DNA from: Planoprotostelium fungivorum
Lineage: Eukaryota > Evosea > Variosea > Cavosteliida > Cavosteliaceae
DNA: 64,000 bases
Direction: 5' to 3'
NCBI GenBank assembly: GCA_003024175.1
Contig: MDYQ01000006.1
Location: 1-64,000 of the forward strand
In this document: piece by piece, positions 46,274 to 58,004 of the stretch
How the letters are laid out: each line of letters starts with the position of its first letter
Position numbering within the stretch: the stretch's first letter is position 1
The notes under the pieces: model-generated
What the model saw: the letters and a program-made list of their open reading frames with translations, nothing else
Databases searched by the model: none
Told to the model about the DNA's origin: nothing
Program-made: the position numbers and the translations under genes

Positions 46274-48463
46274 TTACAATCCAAGGGCGCTCTCGAACAG
46301 GTGAGCCGAAGGTGCCTGCACTGCGATTCCCAACAGATGATGTATCCCAGGCTGACCCAGCTCCACAGCTGCCTTCTTCGTCTGCACGTGTCACCCTCCA
46401 TCATCCCTCCTCTCTCACCTCTTCCGTAATCTTCCCTGCAGGAGCGAAGACGAATTCGCATCGCTCTTCCTCTGATGTCTTCGCCCTGCAAGCGGAACAC
46501 TCCACCTCCACGACCGCTATGGAAGTGCTGAACGATTCACTCAGCCATCCCGCGATATAACCCGACGTGTAGAGACATAGAGGTGTGTCGGTCGCAGCGG
46601 AAGACAGACGAACTCTGCAGCCCTGCCACGCTGAACGGATGTCAGAATGATGTGATGACGATTAAGATGGTGGACATGATGACGACGATGATCACCCGTC
46701 GCTTCTGCGTTCCTGGTGATAACCATGCGACCAGTTGTCTGTAGAGTACCCAACGTCTTGGATAATTTCGTCGTCACCTGTAGAAGTGAGTCAACGAGAT
46801 CACGAAGGTGATGATCACCTGGCTGATCTTCAATTTGCCCCAACCGCTCTCCAATAAGACTTGAGATAAGAAGTACATCCTCTCTTGTGGGCTGTTCCAC
46901 GATATCTCCTCATTGTAATACTTCAAATCTCCCACAGCACACATCCTTCCAAACTGGTAGATGAAATGTGCGGCACCTGTAATGCCGGTATCCTTTCGTA
47001 CGTCAATCATCTACAACGGTGTAGACGATCGATCACCTCCGTGCCGAACTTGCTTATGAGGTGAGAGAACAGCCCGGACGAGAAAGATTCAGCTCTGATG
47101 AAGATGTGACGGATGTCAGGCCTCGATTCGAAGCTGATGGAAGGTGTCGTAGGTTCACTGTACAGACCTCCATACATGCTGACGCGATATCGTGATGACC
47201 TGTCAGATGGTCAGACGTCTCGCAGAGATATCTTACATACCTCTCTTCCAATTGTTCCGGGCTGATGAGTATCTCCTCCGCGGATAGGGTGGGACTTCTC
47301 AATCTGATGAAAACTCAACAAAATTCCGATGAGATCTCGCGATCATCACCTGAGACCCTTCAATCTTCCGATGGATGAGAACAGTGAATTGTGCATGCTG
47401 ATCGTGTCTGTCCGCGTCAGAACAAAATTTCACGCAGTTCTCTCACCCCTTCGATTGGGGGTGTGTGGTGGTGCGGTGAGGTCACCCAACTGTGAGGGGG
47501 CGTGGATGGTTTCCATGTCAACAGATTCCACTTGTGCACATTCTTTTGTGACCTGCTCCACCAGTTGCGTGGGGCAGCCGACGAAGGTGCAATGTTTCGA
47601 GCCGCTGGTTTTGCACGTGATCTCTACGACACTGACCGGAAAACCTGGTGAAATTTCAGGGGAATCTCACGGAGGTACGTACCGAGGGCGGTGGAGATCC
47701 AGCCCGATGCATAACCTGCTGACATCTGACAGACGTTCGATGTGTTCGCAATCGACCATGATTGAGATTCGAACGAGTTAATCAGCTGTCATCTTCAGTA
47801 GATGATTAAAATTGAATAAAAGTACCCGGTAATTGATTCTGAAATGATTCTGATCGAGTGTGGAGCTGACCGAGCTGATCCTCCATCTCCCCCAACCTGA
47901 AGGGTTTCATTCGAATGAAACACAGAAGAGGGTCACCTAACAGAGCCGATTGTATCGAAGCGGCGGCTAAGAAATGTAGACCGTCCGGTTGTTCCAATTG
48001 CTGGAGAAATTTCCTCGAAAACCACGTGGCATCTCCTTTACCCACCGCCGTACCGATCTCCAGGGCCAATCTGACGAAAGTCACGTGACTCCATCTACAA
48101 CGACTGGATGGGACTCACCTCTGTACACCCTTGTCGGCACGTGACCTGGTCAATATTTGATCTGGAAACAGAGAAGAAAATGCGCTCCACAGATCCACTG
48201 AGATCGATCCAGATCGGATCAAGATGTGGCTGGATTCGATCAGGCTCGTTGTAGATGGAAGTATCTCTGAAATTTACCGCGTCTGAGCCAATAGGAGGGA
48301 TCCCTTGTCGGTCGACCTCTGCGTCATATCGTAGATCGTGTCCATCGTCTGAAGATGTGAGATGATGATGAATGATGACGTCACTCGTCCCACACCTTCT
48401 CCACCGACACCCAAGGCCCTGATATCGCTCGATTCACCGTGACGAGACGTAAGTGTCTGTCAT
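46274..48463 (-). CDS. Protein with two V4R-like domains
   Basis: V4R domains are small-molecule-binding modules known from bacterial XylR/BchJ-type proteins. The start at 48463 gives MTDTYVSSR; ILTRSRADKGVQR and a helical block (ATWFSRKFLQQLEQPDGLHF) follow. Domain one carries GYASGWISTALGT, then VSVVEITCKTSGSKHCTFVG. Domain two is preceded by AAHFIYQFGRMCAVGD and carries GYIAGWLSESFSTSIAVVEV, then CSACRAKTSEEERCEFVFAP. The paired GY-(A/S)GW and E--C---C-F motifs are the V4R hallmarks. The C-terminus reads HLLGIAVQAPSAHLFESALG before the stop at 46274. Several introns are needed, and the one near 47010 carries the recurrent palindrome. Partner and ligand are unknown. Confidence 0.65.
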
Positions 48464-48501
48464 CGTTACATTCAAATGAAATGGATATAGATATATCTAT
48501 A

Positions 48502-50590
48502 TCACCTCAGAGGCTTTTTCGATGGATCATCCCCGTTCTTCTTCTCCATCTTGTCTTCGTACTTCTTTTCTGACTTTTGTCTCTCGAATTGTGCTTTGTT
48601 CTTCCTGACGTGATGCTCTGCAGGTGATACTGTACAACCGTCAGTCACGAAATTCCATCGAAATCTCTCACGTTGTGAAGATCTAGAAGAGATGGAGGAC
48701 CTGGACCCGACAGATCCGATCGAACCAGATCTGATCGTCTCAATCGTTCGTGCCATTCTACAACGCTCACCTGACTCTGACATCCATGTTGGGGAAGCTC
48801 TCCTCCGTGTGAACCGTTGGCATTGTAGACGCAGATGACATCGAATCGTGTCTGGATATGTCGTCTCTCGATCGGTCTGTACGCCGTTACGTTTGAAACT
48901 CGAAATGGGCGGGAACTCACTGGCCAATTGCATCGACAATATGTGAATGTCTTCATCGTTCTCTATGACCTGCACGTTCTTCATGAAATCCACCAGAGCA
49001 GCCTTTTATAGTCAATTTACAACGATCACGTGACCTCTCACCGGTACGGGTAATCGGTAGAATTCCTTCTGCAGTGTGGTGACCCACGACCATTTGAGCC
49101 ACATGGACCGACCTGCAGGTAAACCGTGGTCACGTGACGCTGCATCACCCTCTACAATGAAGGTGAAGTCCCTCATGATGAGGCCGACGTACGGAATAGA
49201 AGGTGGTTTTCTCTGTTGTACGGCATCGTGGTACAGACTGTACGCGTCAGAGAAATTTGGCGGGAAATTTCTCACCGAAAATTATTTACGGGGGAGAAGA
49301 GTTCTTCTAGAGAAGCGAAGATGGCGTGGGAACGATCGGATAAATTGTCCCACAATTGTCTCAGTCGTTGTACACCGAAATTATTCAGGCCAGACAATAG
49401 CGCGAGAGCGCAATCGAAATTTCCCAGAGATTCCGATTTCTATCCGTCGTAAGTTTTCTCTCGAATCTCTCGATGGATTCACCTTGGCGATCTGTAAGAA
49501 TTTATCGACCATGCCTGACTGAATGACGGGGTCTTTCTGTCTCAATATCTCTGTTACTACCCACCCACTCGTCTGCATGATCATCATCATCATGAGATGG
49601 TCTACCGGAATCGATCTCACCTTGTTGAAGAGAGTGACCATGTCGTGAAGTGCAGAAGACTTGTCTTCTTTCTTTACGCCCCAACCGATTCGATTGAGAA
49701 AATCGACCGGCTCTAATTGGAGGAAGCACTGATCGAATTGGATGGCGAGGGAAGAGGCGATCTCTCTGGGTGTGTAGCGGAAGAAATCGCTGAGGGCCGT
49801 GGGTTCGGCTTGGGATGGTGTCGAGTGATTCTATGTATCGTCAGAGACAAGAGACAGCTGCATGAGCTCACGCTCTGTATCGTGTCGTAGTTAGACATGG
49901 AACCTCTATCACATTCAATCAATTTCAATTCGTTTCGAATCGATTGAGACACTCACCCGGGAGTGATGGAGTCATGCTCTGACTTCTTCTCTGTGATGGT
50001 GATCGTGTTCTTGCCCTGCAACTCTGTTCTCAACCTTCCCTCCAGCGTCTGTGATACAACCACAGGTTTTCTCTCTCGGTTTCGATACAACTGGAACGAC
50101 ATCAACCCTCTAAAAGTCGCAAGATGTCACCCGTATGAGCAGTAAGTTGAACTCATTCCGATTGTGAAATCCTTGGAAGCGGTCAATCAGTCTCTTCCTC
50201 GTCTTTGAAGAGAAGTCTGTGAACCAGAAGAGAGACATCCATATCAGGAAGAAACTCAAGACGCTATCATGTGATGTCAGGGTCGTAAATTTGACACCGC
50301 CATAGATCCTCACCTATTTCTCTGCTGCGTGTCTTTCCTCTGTTTTGTTTCCGCTTCACTGCAAATGAGATGAGATCGGATGTGATGATGTGAACTCACA
50401 GTCCCTCCCAAAGAGTCAAAAGTCGGTCAGGGGTGCAGTTCTTCCTGTAACAGAATAGAAATCCTCTCGTCTCCTCTACATATCATTCAGACATTGATAC
50501 CACAAGGACGGACTCACCGCACACTCTAGAGAAACACCTACACATCAAAGCGCGAGAGTAGTTTACAAAGACCTCATCTCGTCCTTCCAT
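48502..50590 (-). CDS. Ras guanine-nucleotide exchange factor (RasGEF)
   Basis: RasGEFs load Ras with GTP. The start at 50590 opens MEGRDEVFVNYSRALMC, followed by NCTPDRLLTLWEGL and a REM-like segment (SVLSFFLIWMSLFWFTDFSS). The catalytic CDC25 domain includes ALHDMVTLFNKV, SGWVVTEILRQKDPVIQSGM, VDKFLQIAK, and the diagnostic PPSIPYVGLIMRDFTFIVEG. A C-terminal extension has MKNVQVIENDEDIHILSMQL and a basic, Ser/Arg-rich tail ending GDDPSKKPLR. Introns are numerous and not all placed. It stands only 11 bp from the start of a divergent small gene. With the RasGAP at 13.5 kb, it gives the region both an on-switch and an off-switch for Ras. Confidence 0.82.
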
Positions 50591-50601
50591 GCTGTTCCCG
50601 T

Positions 50602-50811
50602 ATGTTTAACTACAGCGAGCGGAGAACCTTGAGTGACAGAGCGCCCCGAATCTCACATACAGGAGCCCTGTTCAAGATTCGACTGTTCACAAGCAAGAGC
50701 TATGAAAGATTCGGTGTCGTTGCCCTCTTCTTCATTCTACTATCCACAACAATTTTAACTGACTGTATGCCCACACATACTAAGGAGGGAAAGACGAGCA
50801 GCGTGACATGA
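50602..50811 (+). CDS. Small single-pass membrane protein, 69 aa
   Basis: Unrecognised. The ATG at 50602 opens MFNYSERRTLSDRAPRISHT and GALFKIRLFTSKSYERFG. One hydrophobic helix follows, VVALFFILLSTTILTDC, then a short polar tail ending GKTSSVT. It is a single exon with an Arg/Lys-rich N-terminal side. It is head-to-head with RasGEF (starts 11 bp apart), so if real the two share a promoter. It may instead be a chance frame in the RasGEF 5' region. Confidence 0.4.
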   Translation: MFNYSERRTLSDRAPRISHTGALFKIRLFTSKSYERFGVVALFFILLSTTILTDCMPTHTKEGKTSSVT

Positions 50812-50832
50812 CAGCCCCTCGCGATCATCATC

Positions 50833-51667
50833 TCAAGAGTTGAGCGTCTTCCAGAACACCAACGACAACCTGGGACCGTCATTATTGCTTGATTCATTAC
50901 CTCTCCTTCACCTGTGTCCCTTCTCAATCTTCTTTCCATTGAATTCGTGTGTCTTTGAAGGCTTCACCCCGTGTTCATATTGATATCTCATCTCATCTCG
51001 CATCACCAACAGCGATCTCGGTTCTAGGAGAACACGAATGGGCGGCGTTCCTTCGGTCTTTTTGTCCTTGAGACCAAAGTCCATGACGCACGGCGAGAGG
51101 AAACTGAACATGGCAATCACCGAACCGATGGAACCTGCGTCAGTGTGCATGGGGCACCCTCCATCCTCTTCATATTCATTGATCTGTTCTACGTGTGAAT
51201 TCTTGGAATGGCTGGTGACATCGTTGAATCGATGATCACCTGTACTGCATCTGGTGCTTGAGAATGGAGGTTCTCCTCTAAAAAGACTCTGTCTATGATC
51301 TTTTTTGTCTGTGGAAGCTTGTCTGCAATCTTACTGGCCGGATACACATTGGTCATTCTTCTAGAGAAGACAGGATTGGATTTGATCTGCGGGTCTCAAC
51401 CACAAAGAACGCGGTGAAACTCACCTGTCCTCCGCCATCAAAGAGATCGAGAATCTCCTCCACCATGTCATCGTGCTCAGCCTGTGTGAGAAAAGAAGGA
51501 TTGATATCGAGGCCCTTTGGTAAGTCGATGGTCGACTCTATATGTGCTGGTGAATGCCCTCTCAGGGCGGTGAAAGGGATTGATGAGTGAGGTCTGAACA
51601 GTCCTCTCGGTGTGGGACGTCTTGATATCGTTGTATTATAAAAAACAGGGCGTATTGAGTGGAGCAT
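50833..51667 (-). CDS. AlkB-type 2-oxoglutarate/Fe(II) dioxygenase
   Basis: AlkB homologues remove alkyl groups from nucleic acids or hydroxylate proteins. The start at 51667 gives a basic, possibly mitochondrial presequence, MLHSIRPVFYNTTISRRPTP. LPKGLDINPSFLTQAEHDDM follows. The core has VEQINEYEEDGGCPMHTDAG with the iron-binding H-x-D, then SVIAMFSFLSPCVMDF, PIRVLLEPRSLLVM and RDEMRYQYEHGVKPSK with the distal His, and finally RLSLVFWKTLNS, supplying the 2-oxoglutarate Arg. At least three introns are needed. I cannot assign a human ALKBH number with confidence. Confidence 0.8.
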
Positions 51668-51814
51668 GCTGCTTCTCGTGTGATGATGGTGATGTGGCAC
51701 GAAAATTTGGTCAGGACATCACATCTTCGCAAATCAGATCACCGCGACACGCATTCCACGCGTCACGAAAAGGAATATCTTACCCACCTTATAAACATCC
51801 CTACGATATCCCAC

Positions 51815-53863
51815 ATGTCTTCCGATGCAGGTACCCCTCCATCAAATCGGATGGAGAGGAGCCATTTTAATACTAACAGGGAAGGGACAAGCCTTGGGCT
51901 GGATGGCTGGTTTCATGCTCGTTCAGGCAATCACTCGAGCTTTCCATTTCATCCTCAACTTCCTTCTGATCAGCTTCCTCTCTCCTGAAGATCTGGGTCT
52001 ATCTTCCCTACAACTTCCTCTCGTCACCATGATCATGACTCGCATTGCGAAGGAGGCATTACATCGTGCCGCCGTGAGAGAGCAAGGAGAGAAAGGTAAA
52101 TTGTGAACCAACGTACGACAGACTCACTCTTCCATCAGGAAAGAACAACATGATGGTGTTGGTGTGGTGGAGCATCCCCGTGACCATCCTCTTATCTTCC
52201 CTCCTCTGTTGGTCCTTCGTTCATTCTTCCCTCGTAGTCAAAGTGAGTCCCTTCCACCGATGTACTTGTTGACACACATCAGGAGAATCCATGGATGGTG
52301 CGGGGTCTCATCTGCTGGTTGATCTCTTCATGGCTAGAGCTGGCAGTCGAGCCAGTCATCATCTATCTGGAGAGTTGTCTCGTCATCAACGTAACTGTGG
52401 CAGTCGAGGTGATCGCATCGAGCCGATGGTGCGACGAGATCGATGACACACGTAGGTCATCTCACTCGCGGTGCACGGTGTGGCTACGTTCCTCATGCTC
52501 TACTACGGAGAGAGGTATCTGGTGCAATCGTATGGACAACTGTTGTTTACGCTGTGCTCCTTTGTGGGTTATTACATCTACGCATTGAGCCAGAGAGGTG
52601 ACGTGATGATGAGATGGGAGATGCCAAACGAAGCAGATGTGTGGACGAAGATCTGGCCCTCCAGTTTCAGATTGAATCAAGAGATGTGGGAAGTGCAAGG
52701 CTTCGTCACCCAATCCATTGGAAAGTATTTCACTGCAGAAGGAGAGAGGGGTATATTATTCTGGGTGGGCACGCCACAGCAGCAGGTGATCTAACGTCTT
52801 TCACATCGTCACGTGTTTTCTTCGTTCACCAAGGCTCCTTGGCCAAGTTGGCAAGGCGCTTCCCTAGTAAGGAAGAGATCACGAGTTCGAGTCTCGTAGG
52901 AGCCTTTCTTTTTTTGTCGAATTGTGTGAATGACACGAGTTCAGGGGACCTTTGAATTTGTCAACAACCTTGGCTCTATCGTCGCTCGGATCATCTTTTT
53001 GCCCATCGAGAAGACAGGTGTTCTCTCATCATCATCATCCGCCGTTGCTGATCGTGGTCCAGCGTTTGTCATGTTCTCGAAACAAAAGGGATCTTCAGAG
53101 AGCGACGTCAACCAACGCAAACAGATGTGGACCATGCTCCTCACCATGTCTACCTTCATATCCCTCACTTATCTCTCCACCTGCTACAACTACATCCATC
53201 TCCTCGTTCACCTCGCCTACGGCCCCAAGTGAATCTATTCGCTCCCACTGTCTCTCACCTTCTCAGGTGGTCATCATCTAACGCACCCGATCTCCTGGCT
53301 CTCTACGGTGTCTATCTCCTACTCATCGGCGTCAACGGTCTCGTGGAAGCTCTGCGAGACTCCGTCGCCTCTACCGAGAAGATCAAGCAGCAAGCGAGAT
53401 ACACTTTTGCCATCGTTGCGTTCTACGTGTTACAAGGTGGGAGAGATCGAGCCATTGCAGTTGCAGACTCTCTCAGGTTGTCTCTTGACGTATTATCTCG
53501 GGGAGGGTGGACTCATCTTGGCCTCTTGTCTAAGTGTAGTTCAGAGGATCATCTTCAACGTTCGATTCTTCCCCAGCGAGGTCTTTCCTCTGTCTCTGGG
53601 ATTACCGGAGACGAAGACGAGTGCGATGTTCCTCTTCCTCTTTGTGTCTGGATACGTGACGAGGACTATTTTGGGACCTCACAACATCAAACTATTAGGA
53701 TTTGGTGTCGCACAAGGTGAGTCGCCATCATCAGATCGAAACATGACCATGATGGATGATATGTGATATAGGCCTCTTCTTCTTATCTTGGATTTATTTC
53801 TTCCAAAAAGAGCAGATGAGGAACCTGCTTCAAGTCGTCCGCAGGAAGAATAAATCCGATTAA
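51815..53863 (+). CDS. RFT1: RFT1 (dolichol-linked oligosaccharide translocation protein)
   Basis: RFT1 is a multi-spanning ER protein needed for N-glycan precursor assembly, proposed to help Man5GlcNAc2-PP-dolichol reach the lumen. The first exon (51815-51830) is 16 nt, and its intron ends in a perfect TACTAACAG branch/acceptor. The protein reads GWMAGFMLVQAITRAFHFIL, MVLVWWSIPVTILLSSLLCW, MLYYGERYLVQSYGQLLFTL and the family signature GTFEFVNNLGSIVARIIFLP, then helices such as LLALYGVYLLLIGVNGLVEA and LFFLSWIYFFQKEQ. An intron at 52786-52944 holds a tRNA gene on the same strand. The stop (53861-53863) overlaps the stop of the convergent lipase gene. Confidence 0.9.
52833..52905 (+). tRNA. 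tRNA-Thr (AGT anticodon)
   Basis: The cloverleaf is complete by eye: acceptor GGCTCCT pairs with AGGAGCC, the anticodon stem CTTCC pairs with GGAAG around loop CTAGTAA (anticodon AGT), and the T stem ACGAG pairs with CTCGT around TTCGAGT. The discriminator is T. There is no tRNA intron and no encoded CCA. A run TTTCTTTTTTT just downstream fits Pol III termination. The gene sits inside an intron of RFT1. Confidence 0.95.
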
Positions 53864-56800
53864 ATTCCCTCCGATCTTCCCCTCTCCCCTTCTTTCTTCT
53901 CCTTCTCTTCCCTCTTTTCCTCTTTCTTCTTCTCCTGCTCTTCTCTCTTATCTTCCTTCTCCTCTTTCTTTTCCTCTTCTTCCTCTCCATTGTACAATTC
54001 TTGTTCAATGTCGTCTTTTTCTTCCCCGCGAAAGACTTGATTCATCCACTGTGCTACCAACTTGACTGCATCCCACATCTCCACTCCATATTTCGGTGCT
54101 CCTCCGAAATTGAGGAAACCGTGGTTCAACGTTTCGTACACCTATATGCTCCGTCACAATGACAATCCACGAACGATCGTTCACCTTGAATTGCACCGAT
54201 TTACCGACGGCAGTTAATCTCTTGGCCATCCAGATGGAGTCATCGTAAAGGGGATCCAAGGCACCCACCATGATTCTGTGACTCCATCAGTTCTCCATCA
54301 TACGATGGAGAACAGCTCCACCTGATATCGCTGGGGAATCTCTTCAATATGGCATCCGAAGCACACGCCGGGCTCAAGAAAGGGTTCTGCAACGGATCCA
54401 GACCACTCTCTTTCGGCAGATAAGCATCGAAGCAGTTCTGAAGGGCCTGATGATACGGTCAGTTCTATCCTCCTTCTCTATGTCACCTCTTGGGGTAAGA
54501 GGGAGTCCACGATGGATAATATGCGAGAGGGTGAGGGCACGTAGAGCATGTAGAGGGCAGGGTAACACATGATGAGAGAGTCTGGTATACGTATGCGCTC
54601 CGTGATGGCCCTGATGGTAACGGCGGCGGCGAAATTTCCACCGGCTGAGTCGCCCACCACGATGACCTGACGTGTCGTGTGACCCTCTACAACGTTGTAG
54701 ATCAACCCACCTTCTTCGCAGAAGACCCCAATTTGTGACAATTTTCTAACGCCCACACGTAACTGTAGAAACACTCTTGGAGCGCCACAGGGAAGGGATA
54801 GTCTGGAGCCAATCGATAGTTCACCGAAACAATTGGGACTCCAGTGTCCCGCGCCCACTGTCTCAAATAGAGTCCGTGAGAAGCTGCCGTCTGAGATACG
54901 AAGCCACCACCTGATGACGTCATCCATTGAGTTCAAGTGTAACTCACCGTGGAAGTGGACGATGAGGTTGTCGGATAATTTGTTCAATTTCTCGTCCGTC
55001 TGTCCCTCTAATATCCGATCGAAATCTCCGGCCGAATCTTCCGCGTGCAATCTGTGCGTGTTAGTCCATCTACATCGTTGTAGACGAGCTCACTTTTCCC
55101 TCCTTCTGAATATCTTCGAGTGAGCGGCGGCGAACGTTCTCTCTAAATTGGTGCGAACGGTGATATCACTCAATGCTGAGTCCAGCTGATGATCAAAGTA
55201 AGAGATGTAACGAATGGAAACCGATAAGAAGGGCTGTCCCGGCTCTTCTGGTTTCTTCTGGTGGAAGGTCATGACGTGTGATGACGTCATGCATCTCACC
55301 GCTTCTGGAAGGTAAGGGGGGAGGATGGTGAGTTCGAGTCCGTCTTTTCTCTGGATCTTAAAGTGTCGTGGAGGTAATTGTAACGTGATGTCCAGAGATA
55401 CTGGGATGGACACGGCAGTGACGACCTGAAGGATGAGGTCACTCGGGTATCTACATCGTTGTAGACGGTCTCACCTCGTTCCACGTGCCCTCAGTTAGAT
55501 TCCAGAACCCGGATAATTTCTTGGCTTCGAATGTGGAATATGTATTTAGGTACTGAGGAGAGAAGATGTTAGACAAGAATAAGTCCGATAGATGACCCAC
55601 CCATTCCATGCTGCTCGTCTTGATGAAACCGAAATAGACACCACTGAAGAAGGAGAGAGGCAGCCTGATGGGTCGCTGTCACATTCAGCACGAGATCGAT
55701 GTGTATATGAAAGTACCTTCCACCCCTTGAAGAAGAAATAAGAAGCATTGGCGATCATAATGACTCTCAACATCCCCCTGATCGTGTCCTTGTACTGTCA
55801 CCGTCTCAATCGTTCGTACTTTCTCATTTCTATGAATCACTCACCTGTGGACAAAAGTCCCTGCCGTAGAAACAGCTCCTGGGTACTGTATCCGACTGTG
55901 CAGAGAAGACATCCATCTCACGATCCGCAAGTTGATCGTGATTCACCAGCAGATCTGATGCCATCAGATGCCATCTACAACGATGTAGATGCTCACCCAC
56001 GGTCTTCGTGGAGAATCGAATGGCCATGGTGAGGAGGTTGTGCACCACGCCCGGTTGCCGGAAGATCTGAAGAAATGTCGACACGATGACGTCATCACAC
56101 GTCATCACCTCGATGGATCGATCGAGCCAGGCCTTTTCGGTGTCGTTGTAGATCCATCTCGCCCACACTCCGGGTGTTTCTCTCAATAGAGGACTCTTCC
56201 TCAGCTGGTTCATAAAGTAGCGCGTCACCTGTTCCATGTCAATCGCGTGTCCATCTGACATCTTCACCTCTCTGTGTACATGTAGTAGACTTCTAAATCC
56301 ATTAATGCCTTCCCTGATGCCAGTCTTTTCCGCTAGATCTGTGAAATTCCTTCGGTATTTCCATGACATTCTTCGACTCACTCGTGATGTGATCTAATAT
56401 CGTCTTGATGCTGTCAGACCACTCTTTGATCTGTCGACACAGTTCTTTTGTCTCTTTCATCTCAGTCTTACTCGATAGGTTCTCTCCCAGCTGCTCCAAT
56501 TGAATCAGATCTGTCGTCTGTCATGATGACTCTCATGATGTCAATTCATCGTCTCACCTTCGTCGATCTCGGCCTTCAGTGGCGCGACTCTGAACCTGAA
56601 ATCTCCGTGAATTCTCCGAGAAATTTCTGCGATATCTCCCACCTCTCGGCGTCCTCCGGTGAGATGTGGACTTGACCCACTTGGACGATGGGGTTGTGTG
56701 TGGAACACAATTTGGGTCCACTGAGAAATTCAGCCTTGGTCGTGCTCCTGGCCATAGTGTGAGGTAGCATCAGTGTCCTCACAGACAGACTCGTGTTGTT

Positions 56801-57156
56801 ACTGACCACGTCAGTCGTGATCACGTGACCTCCCACACCTCTTCACTTTTGTTTTCGTGGGTTTCAACACGGAGTGATAGGCGGAATTCGATAGAACGGG
56901 GCTGTCGACATCACTCGATGTTTTAGAGTCTCTCCTCGGGCGAGTGTTCATGCCTGCGTTGCTTCCAGCTCTGAACAGACGGTGTCTCTCTTCTTTTCTC
57001 AACTGGTGGGGTGAGAAGAGTGAAAGATGGCGATGGATGCACCTCCGGGTCGATGAGAGGTTGTTCGTGGACGATCTCTTCTCTCTCCTCTTCTTCCGTG
57101 TCTATTCTGTGTTCATGTGAGGGAGAGGATGGAGGATGGAGGGGACGATCACCCAT
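53860..57156 (-). CDS. Hormone-sensitive-lipase-like alpha/beta hydrolase
   Basis: HSL-family enzymes cleave acylglycerols or sterol esters. The start at 57156 gives a disordered MGDRPLHPPSSPSHEHRIDT region. A long helical N-terminal domain follows (FLSGPKLCSTHNPIVQVGQV, WARWIYNDTEKAWLDRSIEV). The catalytic domain has the oxyanion loop HFHG-GGFVS (split by an intron), VSVNYRLAPDYPFPVALQEC, the nucleophile in VIVVGDSAGGNFAAA, the acid in MVGALDPLYDDS and the His in LNHGFLNFGG. A Lys/Glu-rich tail ends at 53860. Four introns share a TCTACA-CG-TGTAGA palindrome. The N-terminal length and the overall order fit HSL more than bacterial-type members. Confidence 0.82.
54290..54313. repeat. Intronic hairpin in the lipase gene
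   Basis: GTTCTCCATC (54290-54299) and its inverse GATGGAGAAC (54304-54313) flank a 4-nt loop, between exons of the lipase gene. Confidence 0.7.
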
Positions 57157-58004
57157 CGTCGTCGGTGGAGTGGCCAGACGGGGAGGTGCGTGATCTTGTG
57201 GGTGATCGATTAGGCAGCTTGGTTAGTGGATTACTCTTCTTTCGGTTTTCAGATTCGTGCGAAAGTGAATTTCGCACGAGATCTACAGCATAGAAGTCAA
57301 TCGCTATGAGGATGTCGTTGAAGGGCCTCTAACCTGCTCTGTGGGGACTCTGTTTGACCTGAAAAGAGCGTGAGACGTGCGAAGATTTGTCGATGATCGT
57401 GAAATTACCTGACCATCGTGGGCGATGTGGTTTCTCTTACCAGGTGACGTGGTGCTGTTTCTCCTCTTCAATTTGGGTGGTGCCTTATGAGTCAACATCC
57501 ACACACATATCACCTCCATCTCACCTCTCCTGTGTCTCCATCCATGACCTTAGATGTATTGTCTTTCGTTCGATCTGCAATTGGCACACTTTTCTCTTTG
57601 GCTCTTACCCAGTTCCCTGGTCGCCGTAATTTGTGTGGTGAGGGGTGATTTTATTAGATTTTATTTTGTGAGTTGAATATTTAACCGCCATCAGCTCCGC
57701 TCTTGAATATTGAAGGATCATCCATCGTCCCTGTATCACCGTGCACGTTTAGACAATGGATGACCTGGCTGAAGTCGCTCTCCTCATTCAGAACAATAAC
57801 TCGGGGTCAAATCAGACCACCACTGGAGCACCTATGTGAGTCAGAATACCGCTCTCACAGTGGTTCGAAATCATCGACACCAATTTTAAAGAGCTTTATG
57901 GACTATTGAATTTACGATCAACTTGCATGAAAGATTCGATTTGATATGATTTGTGATGGGGTCATCAAGTGCACCTGAAAGTTGAAATTCAAAACCCGTC
58001 TCAT
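57157..58004. other. Intergenic stretch, possible short minus-strand gene
   Basis: It holds a 10-bp-arm hairpin at 57255-57279 (TCGTGCGAAA against its inverse, 5-nt loop). It also holds a possible tiny minus-strand gene at 57297-57545, reading MDGDTGEAPPKLKRRNSTTS and ending RLEALQRHPHSD if two short introns are removed. The latter is weak, since it is only about 42 aa and unrecognised. Confidence 0.3.

Noticed and set aside
51610-53720. Mechanosensitive (MscS-like) channel
   Set aside because: This first impression came from the many helices; the signature GTFEFVNNLGSIVAR identifies RFT1 instead.
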